Assembly (NCBI RefSeq): GCF_902726545.1
Contig: NZ_CACVAD010000036.1
Coordinates: forward strand, 1 to 48,100
Direction of reading: 5' to 3'
DNA: 48,100 nucleotides
Source of the DNA: Yersinia artesiana
GTDB taxonomy: Bacteria > Pseudomonadota > Gammaproteobacteria > Enterobacterales > Enterobacteriaceae
Below, piece after piece: positions 29,404 to 39,197 of this stretch (within the stretch, counting starts at the first letter, position 1; every line of letters begins with the position of its first letter). A program made the translations under genes and the position numbers. The notes under the pieces are model-generated. The model was not told the DNA's origin. It saw only the letters and a list, made by a program, of their open reading frames with translations, and searched no databases.

Positions 29404-31344
29404 TTAATAATCACGGGCTTTGGCGATATTCTTTTCCAGCTCCCGTACCACTGCGTCCGTTTTTTCACTATCAGAAACCTGAGCAACCCCGACCCGCCAC
29501 CAACTCAGGTATTTATGAACCATGGTTTTTGGCAGAACTTTTATGTCTATTAAGGTGGAAACTGTCTGCAAGCGAGCATCGGTCAATGCATCAAGTAGTT
29601 GCTGTTCTGTAGCAACGCGATATGTCTTACAGCCATAAGCAGCAGCCAACATGGCGAAATCTACCGGAACAAAATCGCCGTCTAATTGGCCCGTTTCTTG
29701 ATTACGGAAACGGAATTCAGTGGCATAGCTGTCCATGCCATGTTCCATCTGGAGATTATTGATGCAGCCATTTGTCATGTTATCGAACAATATGACGTTG
29801 ATTTTGCAGCGTTCTTGAATGGAAGTAACCAGCTCAGAATGCAGCATCATGAAGGCACCATCACCCACCAGCGAGTAGACCTCGCGGTTAGGTTCGGCCA
29901 ACTTCACACCCAATGCAGCGTTGACTTCATAGCCCATGCACGAGTAACCATATTCGACGTGATAGCCATTATTGCCTTTTGTGCGCCATACCCGCTGTAA
30001 ATCACCGGGTAAGCTGCCAGCAGCCGCAACAATGACAGCATCTTGAGGTAATTGATTATTCAGAACACCCAGCACCTGGCTTTGTGTCAGGAAAGAACCG
30101 GTTTTATTAATAAACTCACCAAAGACCTGCTCACGGTCTAAATGGTCATTAATTTCAGGGGTGAAATCCTCGGCATGGTATTCCACCTGATAGACCCGTT
30201 TTGTCTCGGCTAATTGTTCAGCACGCATTCGGGCAATTTCCCCGCCCCAACCCGCCTGATAACCACTATTGCCAAGTTGTTGATGCAATGCAGACAATGC
30301 CTCACGCGCATCCGCCAGCAATTGCAAACCATCCAATTTACCAGCATCAAAAGCACTGACATTAATATTGAGGAATGAAACATCCGGGTTCTGAAATAAC
30401 CATTTCGATGATGTCGTAAAGTCGGTATAGCGGGTGCCAACACCAATCACCAAATCAGCCTGCTTCGCCAAGGTGTTCGCCGCCAGGCAACCTGTTTCAC
30501 CAATACCGCCGAGATTGAGCTCATGTTCGGAGCTAATTGTGCCTTTGCCCGCCTGTGTCTCGACCCATGGTAAACCGAAACATTCAGCAAATCGTTGCAA
30601 TGCCTGACCGGCCTGTGAGTATTTTACGCCGCCGCCACAGACCAAAATCGGTTTACGTTTTGAGGTCAATAAAGCGATAGCATCAGCCAGCATTGCTGCG
30701 CTGGCAGGCCGCCGGTCAAGGCGATGAACACGTTTTTGGAAGAAGTAATCAGGATAATCATAGGCTTCAGCCTGTACATCTTGCGGCAAACATAGCGTTA
30801 CAGCACCAGTCTCTGCCGGGTCAGTCAGTACCCGCATGGCATTAATACACGCGCTCATCAGTTGCTCTGGCCGCGTAATGCGATCCCAGTATTTACTGAC
30901 AGGTTTGAAGGCATCATTAGTGCTGATACTCAGATCATGAGATTGTTCAATTTGCTGGAGCACGGGATCGGGTTGGCGTGAGGCAAATACATCACCAGGA
31001 AGCAATAGTAAGGGGATACGGTTAGCTGTTGCAGTTGCGGCGGCGGTCACCATGTTGGCACTGCCCGGCCCAACAGATGAAGTACAAGCATAGATTTGCT
31101 GACGCAACTTTTGTTTGGCGAAACCGGTCGCTGCATGAGCCATTCCTTGCTCATTTCGCCCTTGATGAACCACTAGCTCGCCACAGTCTTGTTCCAGTGC
31201 CTGCCCGACGCCCAGTACGTTACCATGACCAAAAATAGCAAAAATCCCTTTGATAAATTTGATTTCCTGACCATCAACTTGCAGGTATTGATTGTCCAAA
31301 AACCGGACTAATGCCTGTGCAGTGGTTAGCCGAATCTTATTCAT
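29404..31344 (-). CDS. iolD: 3D-(3,5/4)-trihydroxycyclohexane-1,2-dione hydrolase IolD
   Basis: IolD opens the six-membered diketo ring to 5-deoxy-D-glucuronate, with thiamine diphosphate. The 646-residue protein is of the acetolactate-synthase fold: the N-terminal pyrimidine-binding domain ([18 protein letters not shown], cofactor-activating Glu in NEQG), the central domain ([15 protein letters not shown]), and the C-terminal [20 protein letters not shown] ... NMTNGCINN metal site. The ATG at 31344 is preceded by AAAGGATGAATAA. It is first in the reverse-strand unit iolD-iolG-iolE and divergent from iolC with 471 bp between. Confidence 0.95.
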   Translation of the reverse strand: MNKIRLTTAQALVRFLDNQYLQVDGQEIKFIKGIFAIFGHGNVLGVGQALEQDCGELVVHQGRNEQGMAHAATGFAKQKLRQQIYACTSSVGPGSANMVTAAATATANRIPLLLLPGDVFASRQPDPVLQQIEQSHDLSISTNDAFKPVSKYWDRITRPEQLMSACINAMRVLTDPAETGAVTLCLPQDVQAEAYDYPDYFFQKRVHRLDRRPASAAMLADAIALLTSKRKPILVCGGGVKYSQAGQALQRFAECFGLPWVETQAGKGTISSEHELNLGGIGETGCLAANTLAKQADLVIGVGTRYTDFTTSSKWLFQNPDVSFLNINVSAFDAGKLDGLQLLADAREALSALHQQLGNSGYQAGWGGEIARMRAEQLAETKRVYQVEYHAEDFTPEINDHLDREQVFGEFINKTGSFLTQSQVLGVLNNQLPQDAVIVAAAGSLPGDLQRVWRTKGNNGYHVEYGYSCMGYEVNAALGVKLAEPNREVYSLVGDGAFMMLHSELVTSIQERCKINVILFDNMTNGCINNLQMEHGMDSYATEFRFRNQETGQLDGDFVPVDFAMLAAAYGCKTYRVATEQQLLDALTDARLQTVSTLIDIKVLPKTMVHKYLSWWRVGVAQVSDSEKTDAVVRELEKNIAKARDY

Positions 31345-31815
31345 TTATTCATCCTTTGCTCTGTTTGCGCGATACAACAGTGAGGTGAAACATAGCAGGG
31401 ATTATAAACAAATATTTTTTTCATAAAATCACATTACAGAAGAAACATTTCATTTTGCGATGAAGATCAAATAATCAGGTAAACACTGAAACCATCACAC
31501 CCGCATTAACTCATGTGAAATAGTGGCATTACAAACCAGCAGTAAATGAATCTAATAAATTGATATTATTAACTTAATATCACTCATCAATACTTCCTAT
31601 TTCCTACTCATAAAACCATCAATAACTGGCACAATCCTTTAGTGTAAGCCCCATTCTCGTGCGTGATATAAGGCTTTTAGTCAGGTCACATAATTGGGGT
31701 ATAAATTTCATTTAATCTTGAAATTGAAATATTTATTCCTCATACTGATTTCAGAAACATTACTACGGGTTTATTTCATCGGTCATTGTCGAGGTTTTAA
31801 AAGAAGGAAATGGGG
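31345..31815. other. Divergent iolD-iolC regulatory region
   Basis: The 471 bp hold no gene I can support. Two dyads fit the GAAA-N6-TTTC motif seen near other iol genes with one mismatch each: AGAA-N6-TTTC at 31438-31451, 94 bp before iolD, and GAAA-N6-TTCC at 31726-31739, 77 bp before iolC. The first also contains GAAA-CA-TTTC (31442-31451). The DNA is very AT-rich. A short open frame at 31694-31981 runs into iolC in another frame and is rejected. Confidence 0.45.
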
Positions 31816-33735
31816 ATGGGTACACAACACAAAGTGCTGGATGTCATATGTATCGGCCGAATTGCCGTCGATTTTTATGGGCAACAGATTGGTTCCCGGC
31901 TGGAAGATACCAGTACATTTGCCAAATATTTGGGCGGTTCATCAGGTAATGTCGCCTACGGCACAGCAATTCAAGGCTTGAAGTCAGGTATGTTGGCACG
32001 TGTTGGTGATGAACATATGGGCCGCTTCCTGCGCGAGGAATTACAACGTGTTGGGGCTGATACCCGTTTTCTTATTACTGACAAGCAGCGCCTAACTGCT
32101 CTGGTTATTCTCGGTATTAAAGATCAAGAAACTTTCCCTCTGATTTTTTACCGTGAAAACTGCGCTGATATGGCCCTGACGCCAGATGATATCGATGAGT
32201 CTTATATTGCATCATCACGAGCATTGGCTATCACTGGCACACATCTTTCACACCCAAATACACGCGCTGCTGTATTGAAGGCGCTGGAATATGCGCATAA
32301 GCATGGGCTACGAACGGCTCTGGATATTGATTATCGCCCAGTATTATGGGGCCTGACCTCACTTGGCGACGGTGAAACACGTTTCATTGAATCAGAAAAA
32401 GTGACTCAGCAACTGCAAGAAGTTCTACATCATTTCAATTTAATTGTCGGTACTGAAGAAGAGTTCCATATCGCGGGGGGCAGTACAGATACCCTGGTCG
32501 CGCTGCAAAATGTGCGTAAAGCCACTCAGGCAACACTGGTCTGCAAGCGCGGGGCACAAGGTTGTTCAGTATTCGAGGGGGCGATTCCCTCCAATTGGGA
32601 ACAAGTCAAACTCCATTCTGGTGTTCGCGTTGAAGTTCTCAATGTATTGGGGGCCGGTGATGCCTTTATGTCTGGTTTACTACGCGGCTATCTTAATGAT
32701 GAGAGTTGGGAACAGGCTTGCCGTTACGCCAACGCCTGCGGTGCACTGGTTGTTTCGCGTCACGGCTGCGCACCTGCCATGCCAACCAAAATTGAATTAG
32801 ACGATTACCTCAGTCGCGAGCACTCAGTTCCGCGCCCAGATCGTGATGCTCACCTTAACCATTTGCATCGGGTAACCACCCGTAAACAGCAGTGGCCGGA
32901 GCTTTGCGTGTTTGCGTTTGATCACCGCAAACAATTGGCTGATATGGCGCGAGAAGCGGGTGTGAGCGAAGGGCGCATCCCCAAACTCAAAACATTATTA
33001 CTACAGGCCGCACAACAGGCAGCTCAAGAGTCCGGGCTGGAGCATAAGAGTGGCATTCTGGCAGATACTACTTACGGCCAGGAAGCGCTCAACACCATTA
33101 CCGGCCAAGGGTGGTGGATAGGCCGCCCCATTGAGCTACCCAGCTCAAGGCCACTACGTCTTGAACATGGCAATATTGGCTCCCAACTCATTGATTGGCC
33201 GCTGGAACATGTCGTGAAGTGCCTGGTGTTTTATCATCCCAAAGACAGTGCGGAACTGCGCCAACAGCAGGATGAGCTGATTTTGGATGTTTACCGTGGA
33301 TGCTGTAAGTCGGGGCATGAATTACTGTTGGAAGTGATTTTACCCGAAGACAATAAAGACAAAGATGAACGTTATTATATTGAAACCATGGCACATTTCT
33401 ATGCGCTAGGGATTCAACCAGATTGGTGGAAACTGCCGCCGCTAAGCGCTGAGAACTGGCAGAAAGTAGGTGAATTGATTGAAACTCAAGACCCCTATTG
33501 CCGAGGTGTATTGATTCTTGGGTTGGATTCCCCAGAAGCTATATTAAAAGCGGGCTTTGCCGCCGCGGCAAAAGCACCATGGGTTAAAGGTTTTGCTGTC
33601 GGCCGCACTATCTTCGGCCAGGCATCACGCCATTGGTTGCAAGGCGAGTTAAATGACGCCGAGTTGATCGCGCAAGTGAAACAAAATTATCAAACGCTAA
33701 TAGGCTATTGGCGAGATTATCGTCCAGTCATCTGA
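31816..33735 (+). CDS. iolC: IolC fused to DUF2090: 5-dehydro-2-deoxygluconokinase / aldolase-like
   Basis: The N-terminal PfkB kinase domain (about residues 1-320) phosphorylates 5-dehydro-2-deoxygluconate; it has GGSSGNVAYG near residue 40 and the catalytic base Asp282 in LGAGDAFMSG. The C-terminal DUF2090 domain (about residues 335-639, FAFDHRKQLADMA ... VKGFAVGRTIFGQ) looks like a class I aldolase TIM barrel and likely does the next step, cleavage to dihydroxyacetone phosphate and malonate semialdehyde. No separate iolJ is present, which fits. I chose the ATG at 31816 because AAGGA lies 6 bp before it; the ATG at 31810 is only 1 bp from that SD. The aldolase role is inferred from family knowledge. 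Confidence 0.92.
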   Translation: MGTQHKVLDVICIGRIAVDFYGQQIGSRLEDTSTFAKYLGGSSGNVAYGTAIQGLKSGMLARVGDEHMGRFLREELQRVGADTRFLITDKQRLTALVILGIKDQETFPLIFYRENCADMALTPDDIDESYIASSRALAITGTHLSHPNTRAAVLKALEYAHKHGLRTALDIDYRPVLWGLTSLGDGETRFIESEKVTQQLQEVLHHFNLIVGTEEEFHIAGGSTDTLVALQNVRKATQATLVCKRGAQGCSVFEGAIPSNWEQVKLHSGVRVEVLNVLGAGDAFMSGLLRGYLNDESWEQACRYANACGALVVSRHGCAPAMPTKIELDDYLSREHSVPRPDRDAHLNHLHRVTTRKQQWPELCVFAFDHRKQLADMAREAGVSEGRIPKLKTLLLQAAQQAAQESGLEHKSGILADTTYGQEALNTITGQGWWIGRPIELPSSRPLRLEHGNIGSQLIDWPLEHVVKCLVFYHPKDSAELRQQQDELILDVYRGCCKSGHELLLEVILPEDNKDKDERYYIETMAHFYALGIQPDWWKLPPLSAENWQKVGELIETQDPYCRGVLILGLDSPEAILKAGFAAAAKAPWVKGFAVGRTIFGQASRHWLQGELNDAELIAQVKQNYQTLIGYWRDYRPVI

Positions 33736-33943
33736 ATTTAAAACAGCTTTAGTGGCGCTGGCGTGGGAACACGTCGGTGCCATTGTGCTGCCATCTGCAT
33801 GGTTTATTCTTTATTAGCCTGAAAAAATCCTGATTTCTGTCAAACTTAATAAAGTAATATCTTTTGCTTATAGCCGTTTCCTTTATCATAGTTTAGTGAA
33901 TGGTTTTAATTCGCAATGAAATAAAAGCAAAAGCGAATATCAA

Positions 33944-33957
33944 GAAATGAAATTTTC
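33944..33957. promoter_or_regulatory. Candidate IolR operator upstream of the rpiR-type gene
   Basis: The dyad GAAA-TGAAAT-TTTC is an exact GAAA-N6-TTTC and lies 63 bp before the regulator start. The same motif stands upstream of iolA. Autoregulation is inferred. The remaining part of 33736-34020 is AT-rich and shows no gene. Confidence 0.45.
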
Positions 33958-34020
33958 CAACCGTCTGTTAGAATACCTGACAGATAACCCCTGAATTTTC
34001 CTCTGCCGTGGGCTGAATGG

Positions 34021-34854
34021 ATGAATAACCCGACTCAACTATCATTGCTACAAGACCAGATTCGTCATCGTTATGAAACGTTAAGCAAACGCTTAAAACA
34101 AGTTGCCCGTTATATCCTGGATAACAGTAACAGCATTGCATTTGATACAGTTGCTTCCATTGCGGCCCAAGCCAGTGTGCCACCATCAACCTTAATTCGG
34201 TTTGCAAATGCCTTTGGTTTCAGTGGGTTTAACGAAATGAAACAGGTATTCCGTCAACATCTGATGGAAGAAACCGTTAACTATACCGAGCGCGCACGGT
34301 TATTCCGTCAAACCTCAACTGATGGCAATACTGCACCAGAAAAACCGGCTGAAATACTGAATGTATTTACGATGGTCAATGCGCAAGCTCTACAGCAACT
34401 GGCGGTGCAAACCAGCGCCGAACAATTAGATAGAGCCGTCGAATTGTTAAACAATGCTGAAAATATCTATGTGATTGGCTTACGTCGTTCTTTTAGCGTG
34501 GCTTCTTACCTAACCTATGCATTACGCCATTTGGAGCGACGGGCTTTTCTGATTGACGGGCTTGGCGGAATGTTCGCTGAACAACTGAGCATGGTAAAAC
34601 CTAAAGACGTAGTGATTGCTATCAGCTACTCACCCTATGCACAAGAAGCTTTGGAACTGGTTGAATTAGGTGCAAAAAGTGGTGCGCAGCAAATTGCGAT
34701 TACTGATAGTCAAGTCAGCCCATTAGCGGCTTTCAGCGATGTCTGTTTTGTGGTGCGGGAAGCGCAGGTTGACGGGTTCCGTTCACAGGTTGCCTCTATG
34801 TGTCTGGCACAAACCTTAGCCGTTTCATTGGCACTCAACAACGCAAAATCGTAA
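34021..34854 (+). CDS. iolR: RpiR-family regulator of inositol genes (IolR type)
   Basis: The 277-residue protein has the RpiR helix-turn-helix domain (about residues 1-85, TVASIAAQASVPPSTLIRFANAFGF, read in parts) and a C-terminal SIS sugar-phosphate binding domain (about 128-260, IYVIGLRRSFSVASYLTYAL and AISYSPYAQEALELVELGAKSGA in parts). Such proteins repress iol genes in other gamma- and alphaproteobacteria and respond to a pathway intermediate. It sits inside the iol cluster between iolC and iolB, so control of the iol genes is the natural reading. This is not the DeoR-type IolR of Bacillus. Confidence 0.85.
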   Translation: MNNPTQLSLLQDQIRHRYETLSKRLKQVARYILDNSNSIAFDTVASIAAQASVPPSTLIRFANAFGFSGFNEMKQVFRQHLMEETVNYTERARLFRQTSTDGNTAPEKPAEILNVFTMVNAQALQQLAVQTSAEQLDRAVELLNNAENIYVIGLRRSFSVASYLTYALRHLERRAFLIDGLGGMFAEQLSMVKPKDVVIAISYSPYAQEALELVELGAKSGAQQIAITDSQVSPLAAFSDVCFVVREAQVDGFRSQVASMCLAQTLAVSLALNNAKS

Positions 34855-34913
34855 ATCCTCAGGCTTGACCCTCTGGCGCTTTCAAGCCAGATATAATCTT
34901 TCAGGATCAATAA

Positions 34914-34939
34914 AATGGGTAGAATTTCGTCTACCCATT
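34914..34939. terminator. Terminator between convergent iolR and iolB
   Basis: AATGGGTAGA and TCTACCCATT form a perfect 10-bp stem with a 6-nt loop. On the reverse strand TTTATT follows, so it fits best as the end of iolA-iolB. A second weaker pair GGCTTGA / TCAAGCC at 34862-34889 may serve iolR. Confidence 0.75.
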
Positions 34940-34962
34940 CAATTCATACTTTAAAAAGCGGC

Positions 34963-35787
34963 TTAGTTTTTTTCTACCGGATAGTGATCGCTATTGATCC
35001 ATGCATGATCTTTTTCCCAGGTAAATTTCCATAGCCGTACTGGCCCCGCCATCACATTCAAATAATAGTTGTCATAGCCCGCTAATGTCGCCACGGGATG
35101 ATAGCCCTTCGGCACTTTCACGACATCTCGGTTATAGACCGGCATACATTCATCCAGTGAACGGTCGTCGGTATAAACCCGCTGCATGCAAAAACCTTGC
35201 TCTGGATTTAGCCGGTGATAGTAAGTTTCTTCCAAATAGGTTTCATCTGCCGAATTTTCCTGATCATGTTTATGACTTGGGTATGAACTGGTATTCCCCT
35301 CATCGGTATAAACCTCAACCACCAGCAAACTGTCTGCGGGTTTATCGTCAGGCAAGATGTTATGTACTAACCGCTGGTTACGCCCCTTGCCTCGCCGCTC
35401 CACTCCCACATCTGCTGGCGTAATCAGACGAGATGGTAAATGGCCATTACCGGGCGCACGGCAGACCGCCAATTCCAAATCGGTCTCCGCCACGACTTTC
35501 ACACTATCATGGTGTGGAACATAAACAGAATAAGGCGGTGTTCGTTCGAACGGGCTCATGCGTTTGCCAATATGTGGATATTCAGCGCGTTGTGTTGATA
35601 CCGAAGCAATACCAGCAACTAATACCAGACAGAGTTCATTTTCAGCACTATCCAGCATCAATACCTTTCCTGCCGTAAGGCGATAGACATCAAATCCAAC
35701 AAAACGCCAACCGGCGTTCTCCGGCGAAATATGTTGAATACGCCCATTAGCATCCGGCGGCTGACATTTGGCAAGCAGTGACGACAT
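34963..35787 (-). CDS. iolB: 5-deoxy-glucuronate isomerase IolB
   Basis: IolB isomerises 5-deoxy-glucuronate to 5-dehydro-2-deoxygluconate, the IolC substrate. The 274 residues form a bicupin. The family stretch SSYPSHKHDQENSADETYLEETYYHRLNPEQGF (read in parts) holds the metal-binding histidines and glutamate, and VPKGYHPVATLAGYDNYYLNVMAGP, also in parts, is the C-terminal mark. CAGGAGAGTCATC precedes the ATG. It is the second gene after iolA (55 bp gap) and convergent with iolR. Confidence 0.95.
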   Translation of the reverse strand: MSSLLAKCQPPDANGRIQHISPENAGWRFVGFDVYRLTAGKVLMLDSAENELCLVLVAGIASVSTQRAEYPHIGKRMSPFERTPPYSVYVPHHDSVKVVAETDLELAVCRAPGNGHLPSRLITPADVGVERRGKGRNQRLVHNILPDDKPADSLLVVEVYTDEGNTSSYPSHKHDQENSADETYLEETYYHRLNPEQGFCMQRVYTDDRSLDECMPVYNRDVVKVPKGYHPVATLAGYDNYYLNVMAGPVRLWKFTWEKDHAWINSDHYPVEKN

Positions 35788-35842
35788 GATGACTCTCCTG
35801 TTAACAGCATGAAATTATTCTAACGAACACCCTCAGATAGCA

Positions 35843-37348
35843 TTAACCCAGCGTTGGCATACTGTATTCTGAAACTGTTTGCTGACCTGTTGGCCAACGG
35901 GCTGTGGTTGTTTTCATACGGGTGTAGAAACGCACTCCGTCAGTGCCATGAACATTTAATGCACCGAATACGGAACGCTTCCAACCACCAAAACTGTGAA
36001 ACGCCATTGGTACTGGCACGGGCACATTGACACCAACCATCCCAGCCTGAACTTCATGTACAAACTGCCGTGCATAGTGGCCGCTACTGGTGAAAATTGC
36101 GCTCCCATTGCCGAACTCATGACTATTAACCGTATTAATTGCGGTTTGATAATCAGGTACTCTGACAATCCCTAACACTGGGCCAAAGATTTCTTCCTGG
36201 TAGATCTTCATATCAGGGGTGACATGATCAAACAGGGTGCCACCTACATAGTATCCTTGCTCATAACCAGCAACTTTATAATGACGGCCATCTGTGACTA
36301 ATGTCGCACCTTCTTTAACACCTTGATCAATATAGCCAAGTACCTTTTTCTGATGAGCCGCTGAAATTAGCGGCCCCATTTCGTTTTCTTCTCCACCTTG
36401 CTGTATACCTGGCCCGACACGCAGACGGGCAATGAGTGGTTTTAACTTTTCAATTAATTTATCCGCAGTACTGTCACCCACCACGACCGCAATCGGCAGT
36501 GCCATACAACGCTCGCCTGCTGATCCAAAAGCACCGCCCATTAATGCATTTACGGTCGCATCCAAATCAGCATCTGGCATGATGATCGCCTGATTTTTCG
36601 CGGCACCAAAGGCTTGTACACGTTTACCGTGCGCACTGGCCGTGGTGTAAATATGCTCGGCCACAGTAGAAGAACCGACAAAACTTACGGCTTGAATTCG
36701 TGGATCTGTGCAGAGCTGTGCAGCACTTTCATTTGAACAGTGAATAACATTGAATACGCCATCAGGTAAGCCCGCTTCCGTCAGCAACTCGGCGAGACGA
36801 ACCGACGCAGAAGGGTCTAGTGCCGGCGGTTTCAGAATAAAGGTATTGCCACACGTCAATGCAATGGGGAACATCCACATAGGTACCATCGCAGGAAAGT
36901 TAAAAGGCGTTATCCCGGCCACAACGCCCAAAGGCTGCATCATTGAGAAACTATCAACCCCAGTTCCTACGTCTGCGGAATATTCGCCTTTCAATAAGTG
37001 CGGGATACCACAGGCGAACTCGACCACTTCCAGACCGCGCGTAATTTCGCCCAAAGCATCCGAATAGACCTTGCCGTGTTCACGAACAATCAACTCGGCC
37101 AGTTCATCACGGTGTTGTTCAATCAAAGTTTTAAAGTTGAACATAATGCGAGCGCGGCGCAGAGGGGTGGTTCGTGACCAATCGCCAAAAGCCTGATGAG
37201 CTACGCCAATTGCCTGATGAACTTCTTCGGCTGTACTTTGCGTGACCTGGCTTTCAACCTTACCGGTGGCTGGATTATGGATATCGGCAGTTTGATTGCT
37301 GGAGCTCAGGGAGTTCTTCCCGCCGATAAAGTTACTCACAATTTTCAT
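35843..37348 (-). CDS. iolA: Malonate/methylmalonate-semialdehyde dehydrogenase (CoA-acylating) IolA
   Basis: IolA converts malonate semialdehyde to acetyl-CoA with NAD and CoA, the last step of inositol breakdown; enzymes of this family also accept methylmalonate semialdehyde. The 501-residue protein is an aldehyde dehydrogenase with the catalytic cysteine in GSAGERCMALP, the EFACGIPHLLKGEYS segment and GVVAGITPFNFPAMVPMW, all typical of MmsA/IolA. AAGAGGGTGAGAC precedes the ATG. It heads iolA-iolB. An exact GAAA-N6-TTTC dyad lies 185 bp upstream. Confidence 0.95.
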   Translation of the reverse strand: MKIVSNFIGGKNSLSSSNQTADIHNPATGKVESQVTQSTAEEVHQAIGVAHQAFGDWSRTTPLRRARIMFNFKTLIEQHRDELAELIVREHGKVYSDALGEITRGLEVVEFACGIPHLLKGEYSADVGTGVDSFSMMQPLGVVAGITPFNFPAMVPMWMFPIALTCGNTFILKPPALDPSASVRLAELLTEAGLPDGVFNVIHCSNESAAQLCTDPRIQAVSFVGSSTVAEHIYTTASAHGKRVQAFGAAKNQAIIMPDADLDATVNALMGGAFGSAGERCMALPIAVVVGDSTADKLIEKLKPLIARLRVGPGIQQGGEENEMGPLISAAHQKKVLGYIDQGVKEGATLVTDGRHYKVAGYEQGYYVGGTLFDHVTPDMKIYQEEIFGPVLGIVRVPDYQTAINTVNSHEFGNGSAIFTSSGHYARQFVHEVQAGMVGVNVPVPVPMAFHSFGGWKRSVFGALNVHGTDGVRFYTRMKTTTARWPTGQQTVSEYSMPTLG

Positions 37349-37887
37349 GTCTCACCCTCTTCTCAATAGCTGCTATCGCAGGGTTCGCTCAAAGTGACTT
37401 AAACCAGACAACTCATAACGAACCATACGCTCAATCAATAAGGGCTATCTTGTTGTGGGACCAAAATAGCCAACAAGGCGACCAGCCGCCAGGCAGGCGA
37501 AAAACCAGCCGATATGCAGACTCTATGCTATTGAAAAAAAAGTTTCAAATAACTTTGTTTAGAAATTTTGTTTTGTGCGGTGTATCGCAAGTTCCTGCAA
37601 GGACAAAAGGTCAGAACCAAAAAAACCAGATAGCCCACGCAATGCGCTTATTAAGCTAAAATCGCTTATTAACCTGCCACGGATAAGCTGTTAGTGTTAA
37701 AAAAAATCAACCAGACTAATGAGAGTTAAATGAATTTAATCCACCTGGTATTTGAGTTTATCCGAAACATCACCGTTTCGTTATTTCACATAAATGAAAT
37801 AAATATTTCTTTAATGAATGCTACCCCGAAGCGATTTCTCATGTATCTCTATCACAACAGTCACCAATACCATGACTGGCACATCTC
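37349..37887. other. Intergenic region upstream of iolA with several dyads
   Basis: The 539 bp carry no gene I can support. Three perfect inverted repeats stand out: TTGAAA-N6-TTTCAA at 37531-37548 (contains GAAA-N6-TTTC, candidate IolR operator), CGAAAC-N6-GTTTCG at 37763-37780, and TTATTTCA-N6-TGAAATAA at 37781-37802. The last two are directly adjacent and could form a cruciform or end the MFS transcript, though no T-run follows the usual way. Open frames at 37450-37659 and 37730-38083 have no SD or family likeness and the second runs antisense into the MFS gene. Confidence 0.5.
37533..37546. promoter_or_regulatory. Candidate IolR operator upstream of iolA
   Basis: An exact GAAA-N6-TTTC dyad, extended by one TT/AA pair to TTGAAA-N6-TTTCAA. 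It stands 185 bp before the iolA start, and matches the dyad before the RpiR-type regulator at 33944-33957. Confidence 0.45.
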
Positions 37888-39102
37888 TCATTTGGCTCGA
37901 CGACCTCCCCAGCGCACCGCCAGGCTAGCGGCCCCTGCCAGAGTGATTAAGGCGACTACACCAACCCATCCCATTTTTTCCAGTATCAAGCTACCCACGG
38001 AGGAACCAACGGCCATCCCGACAAACACGCAGGTAAATAACAATGCATTAAGCCGACTGCGGGCTGCGGGTTCCAAACTATAAATAATGGTTTGATGAGC
38101 GACCAATGTGGCCTGCACACCAAAATCAAAACCAACGGCGCTGACCACAATAAGTGCTATCTGGAGGTGAAATGGTAACAGTGGCAAAAGGAACAAAGCA
38201 GCAAATGACAATGTAGCCAGGCTTGCGCCAATCAACGTAACCACTTGCGGCCCCCGGCGGTCTGCCAATGAACCGGCTAATGGTGCAGCCAATGCACCTG
38301 CGGCACCGGCAAGGCCAAACGCCCCTGCTACAGCACTGCCAAGGTGATAGGTATCCTGCAACATTACGGCCAGTGTTGACCAGAAAGCACTAAACCCTAC
38401 AGAAAGTAGCCCTTGCGATAATGCCGCCCGACGTAACTCTTTAAACTGTAGCCATAAATGACTCATTGAGACGAGTAACGCCGGATAACTCAATACCGAG
38501 CTTGCCGGTACTCGCGGTAAACTGCGCCATATCACCAACGTAATCAGAATGACCGATAGTGCGGCCCCCATATAAAGTGACCGCCAACCAAAGTACTCTG
38601 CAACAAAGCCACTCAGCACCCGTGACAGTAAAATCCCCAGTAGCAAGCCTGTCATAACAGTACCGACCGTTTTTCCCCGCTGTGCTGCCGAGACTAATGT
38701 CGCTGATGCCGGAACAATATCCTGCGCCATTGTTGCGGCAATCCCGATAATAAAACTGGTCACCAACAACGCACTGATATCAGGGACAAAACTACTGAAC
38801 AACAAAGCGGCGGTCAGCAGGATACCTTTCAATAAAATGATCATCCGGCGATCATGGCGATCCCCTAACGGGGCAAGTAACAGTAAGCCCAAGGCATAAC
38901 CGATCTGTGTCAGTGTAGGTACTAAGCCGACCGTTCCTACGCTGGCGTGTAAATCAGATCCCATAATACCCAGTAACGGCTGGCTATAATAAATTGATGC
39001 GACGCTAAGGCCTGCGCCAGTTGCCAACATCAGAACTTTGCGGCCGGAAAGGGGTTTCTCAGCACTTTCAGTGTGAGTTGATGCGGTTTGAATGACTGAC
39101 AT
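37888..39102 (-). CDS. MFS transporter, DHA1-like
   Basis: The 404-residue protein is a 12-helix major facilitator transporter. The cytosolic loop motif appears as GDRHDRRMIILLKG after helix 2 and again as GSLADRRGPQVV in the second half, and helix 1 has SVASIYYSQPLLG. This pattern belongs to the drug:H+ antiporter-1 type. The substrate cannot be told. It stands divergent from a LysR gene with 95 bp between, so it is probably that regulator's target. It does not look like the inositol symporters IolT (sugar-porter family), so I do not assign it to the iol pathway despite its position. Confidence 0.85.
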   Translation of the reverse strand: MSVIQTASTHTESAEKPLSGRKVLMLATGAGLSVASIYYSQPLLGIMGSDLHASVGTVGLVPTLTQIGYALGLLLLAPLGDRHDRRMIILLKGILLTAALLFSSFVPDISALLVTSFIIGIAATMAQDIVPASATLVSAAQRGKTVGTVMTGLLLGILLSRVLSGFVAEYFGWRSLYMGAALSVILITLVIWRSLPRVPASSVLSYPALLVSMSHLWLQFKELRRAALSQGLLSVGFSAFWSTLAVMLQDTYHLGSAVAGAFGLAGAAGALAAPLAGSLADRRGPQVVTLIGASLATLSFAALFLLPLLPFHLQIALIVVSAVGFDFGVQATLVAHQTIIYSLEPAARSRLNALLFTCVFVGMAVGSSVGSLILEKMGWVGVVALITLAGAASLAVRWGGRRAK

Positions 39103-39197
39103 GATGGCTACCTGTAAGGATATTGAGGCTGCATTTTTACGTGTGCAGACCTATCTTGGTAGTCGCCTGGAGGGTAAAACTGTTATACGCTTAACGT

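Noticed and set aside
31694-31981. Forward 95-codon frame upstream of and overlapping iolC
   Set aside because: It overlaps the iolC start in another frame, lacks an SD, and its peptide is unlike known proteins.
37450-37659. 69-codon forward frame upstream of iolA
   Set aside because: No SD, low-complexity lysine-rich translation, and it covers the candidate operator.
37730-38083. Forward 117-codon frame antisense to the MFS gene end
   Set aside because: Its second half is the antisense of a conserved transporter, and it crosses two perfect dyads; no domain visible.
37888-39102. Idea that the MFS gene is the inositol transporter of the iol cluster
   Set aside because: Its loop motifs are of the DHA1 exporter type, not the sugar-porter type, and it pairs with a divergent LysR gene.
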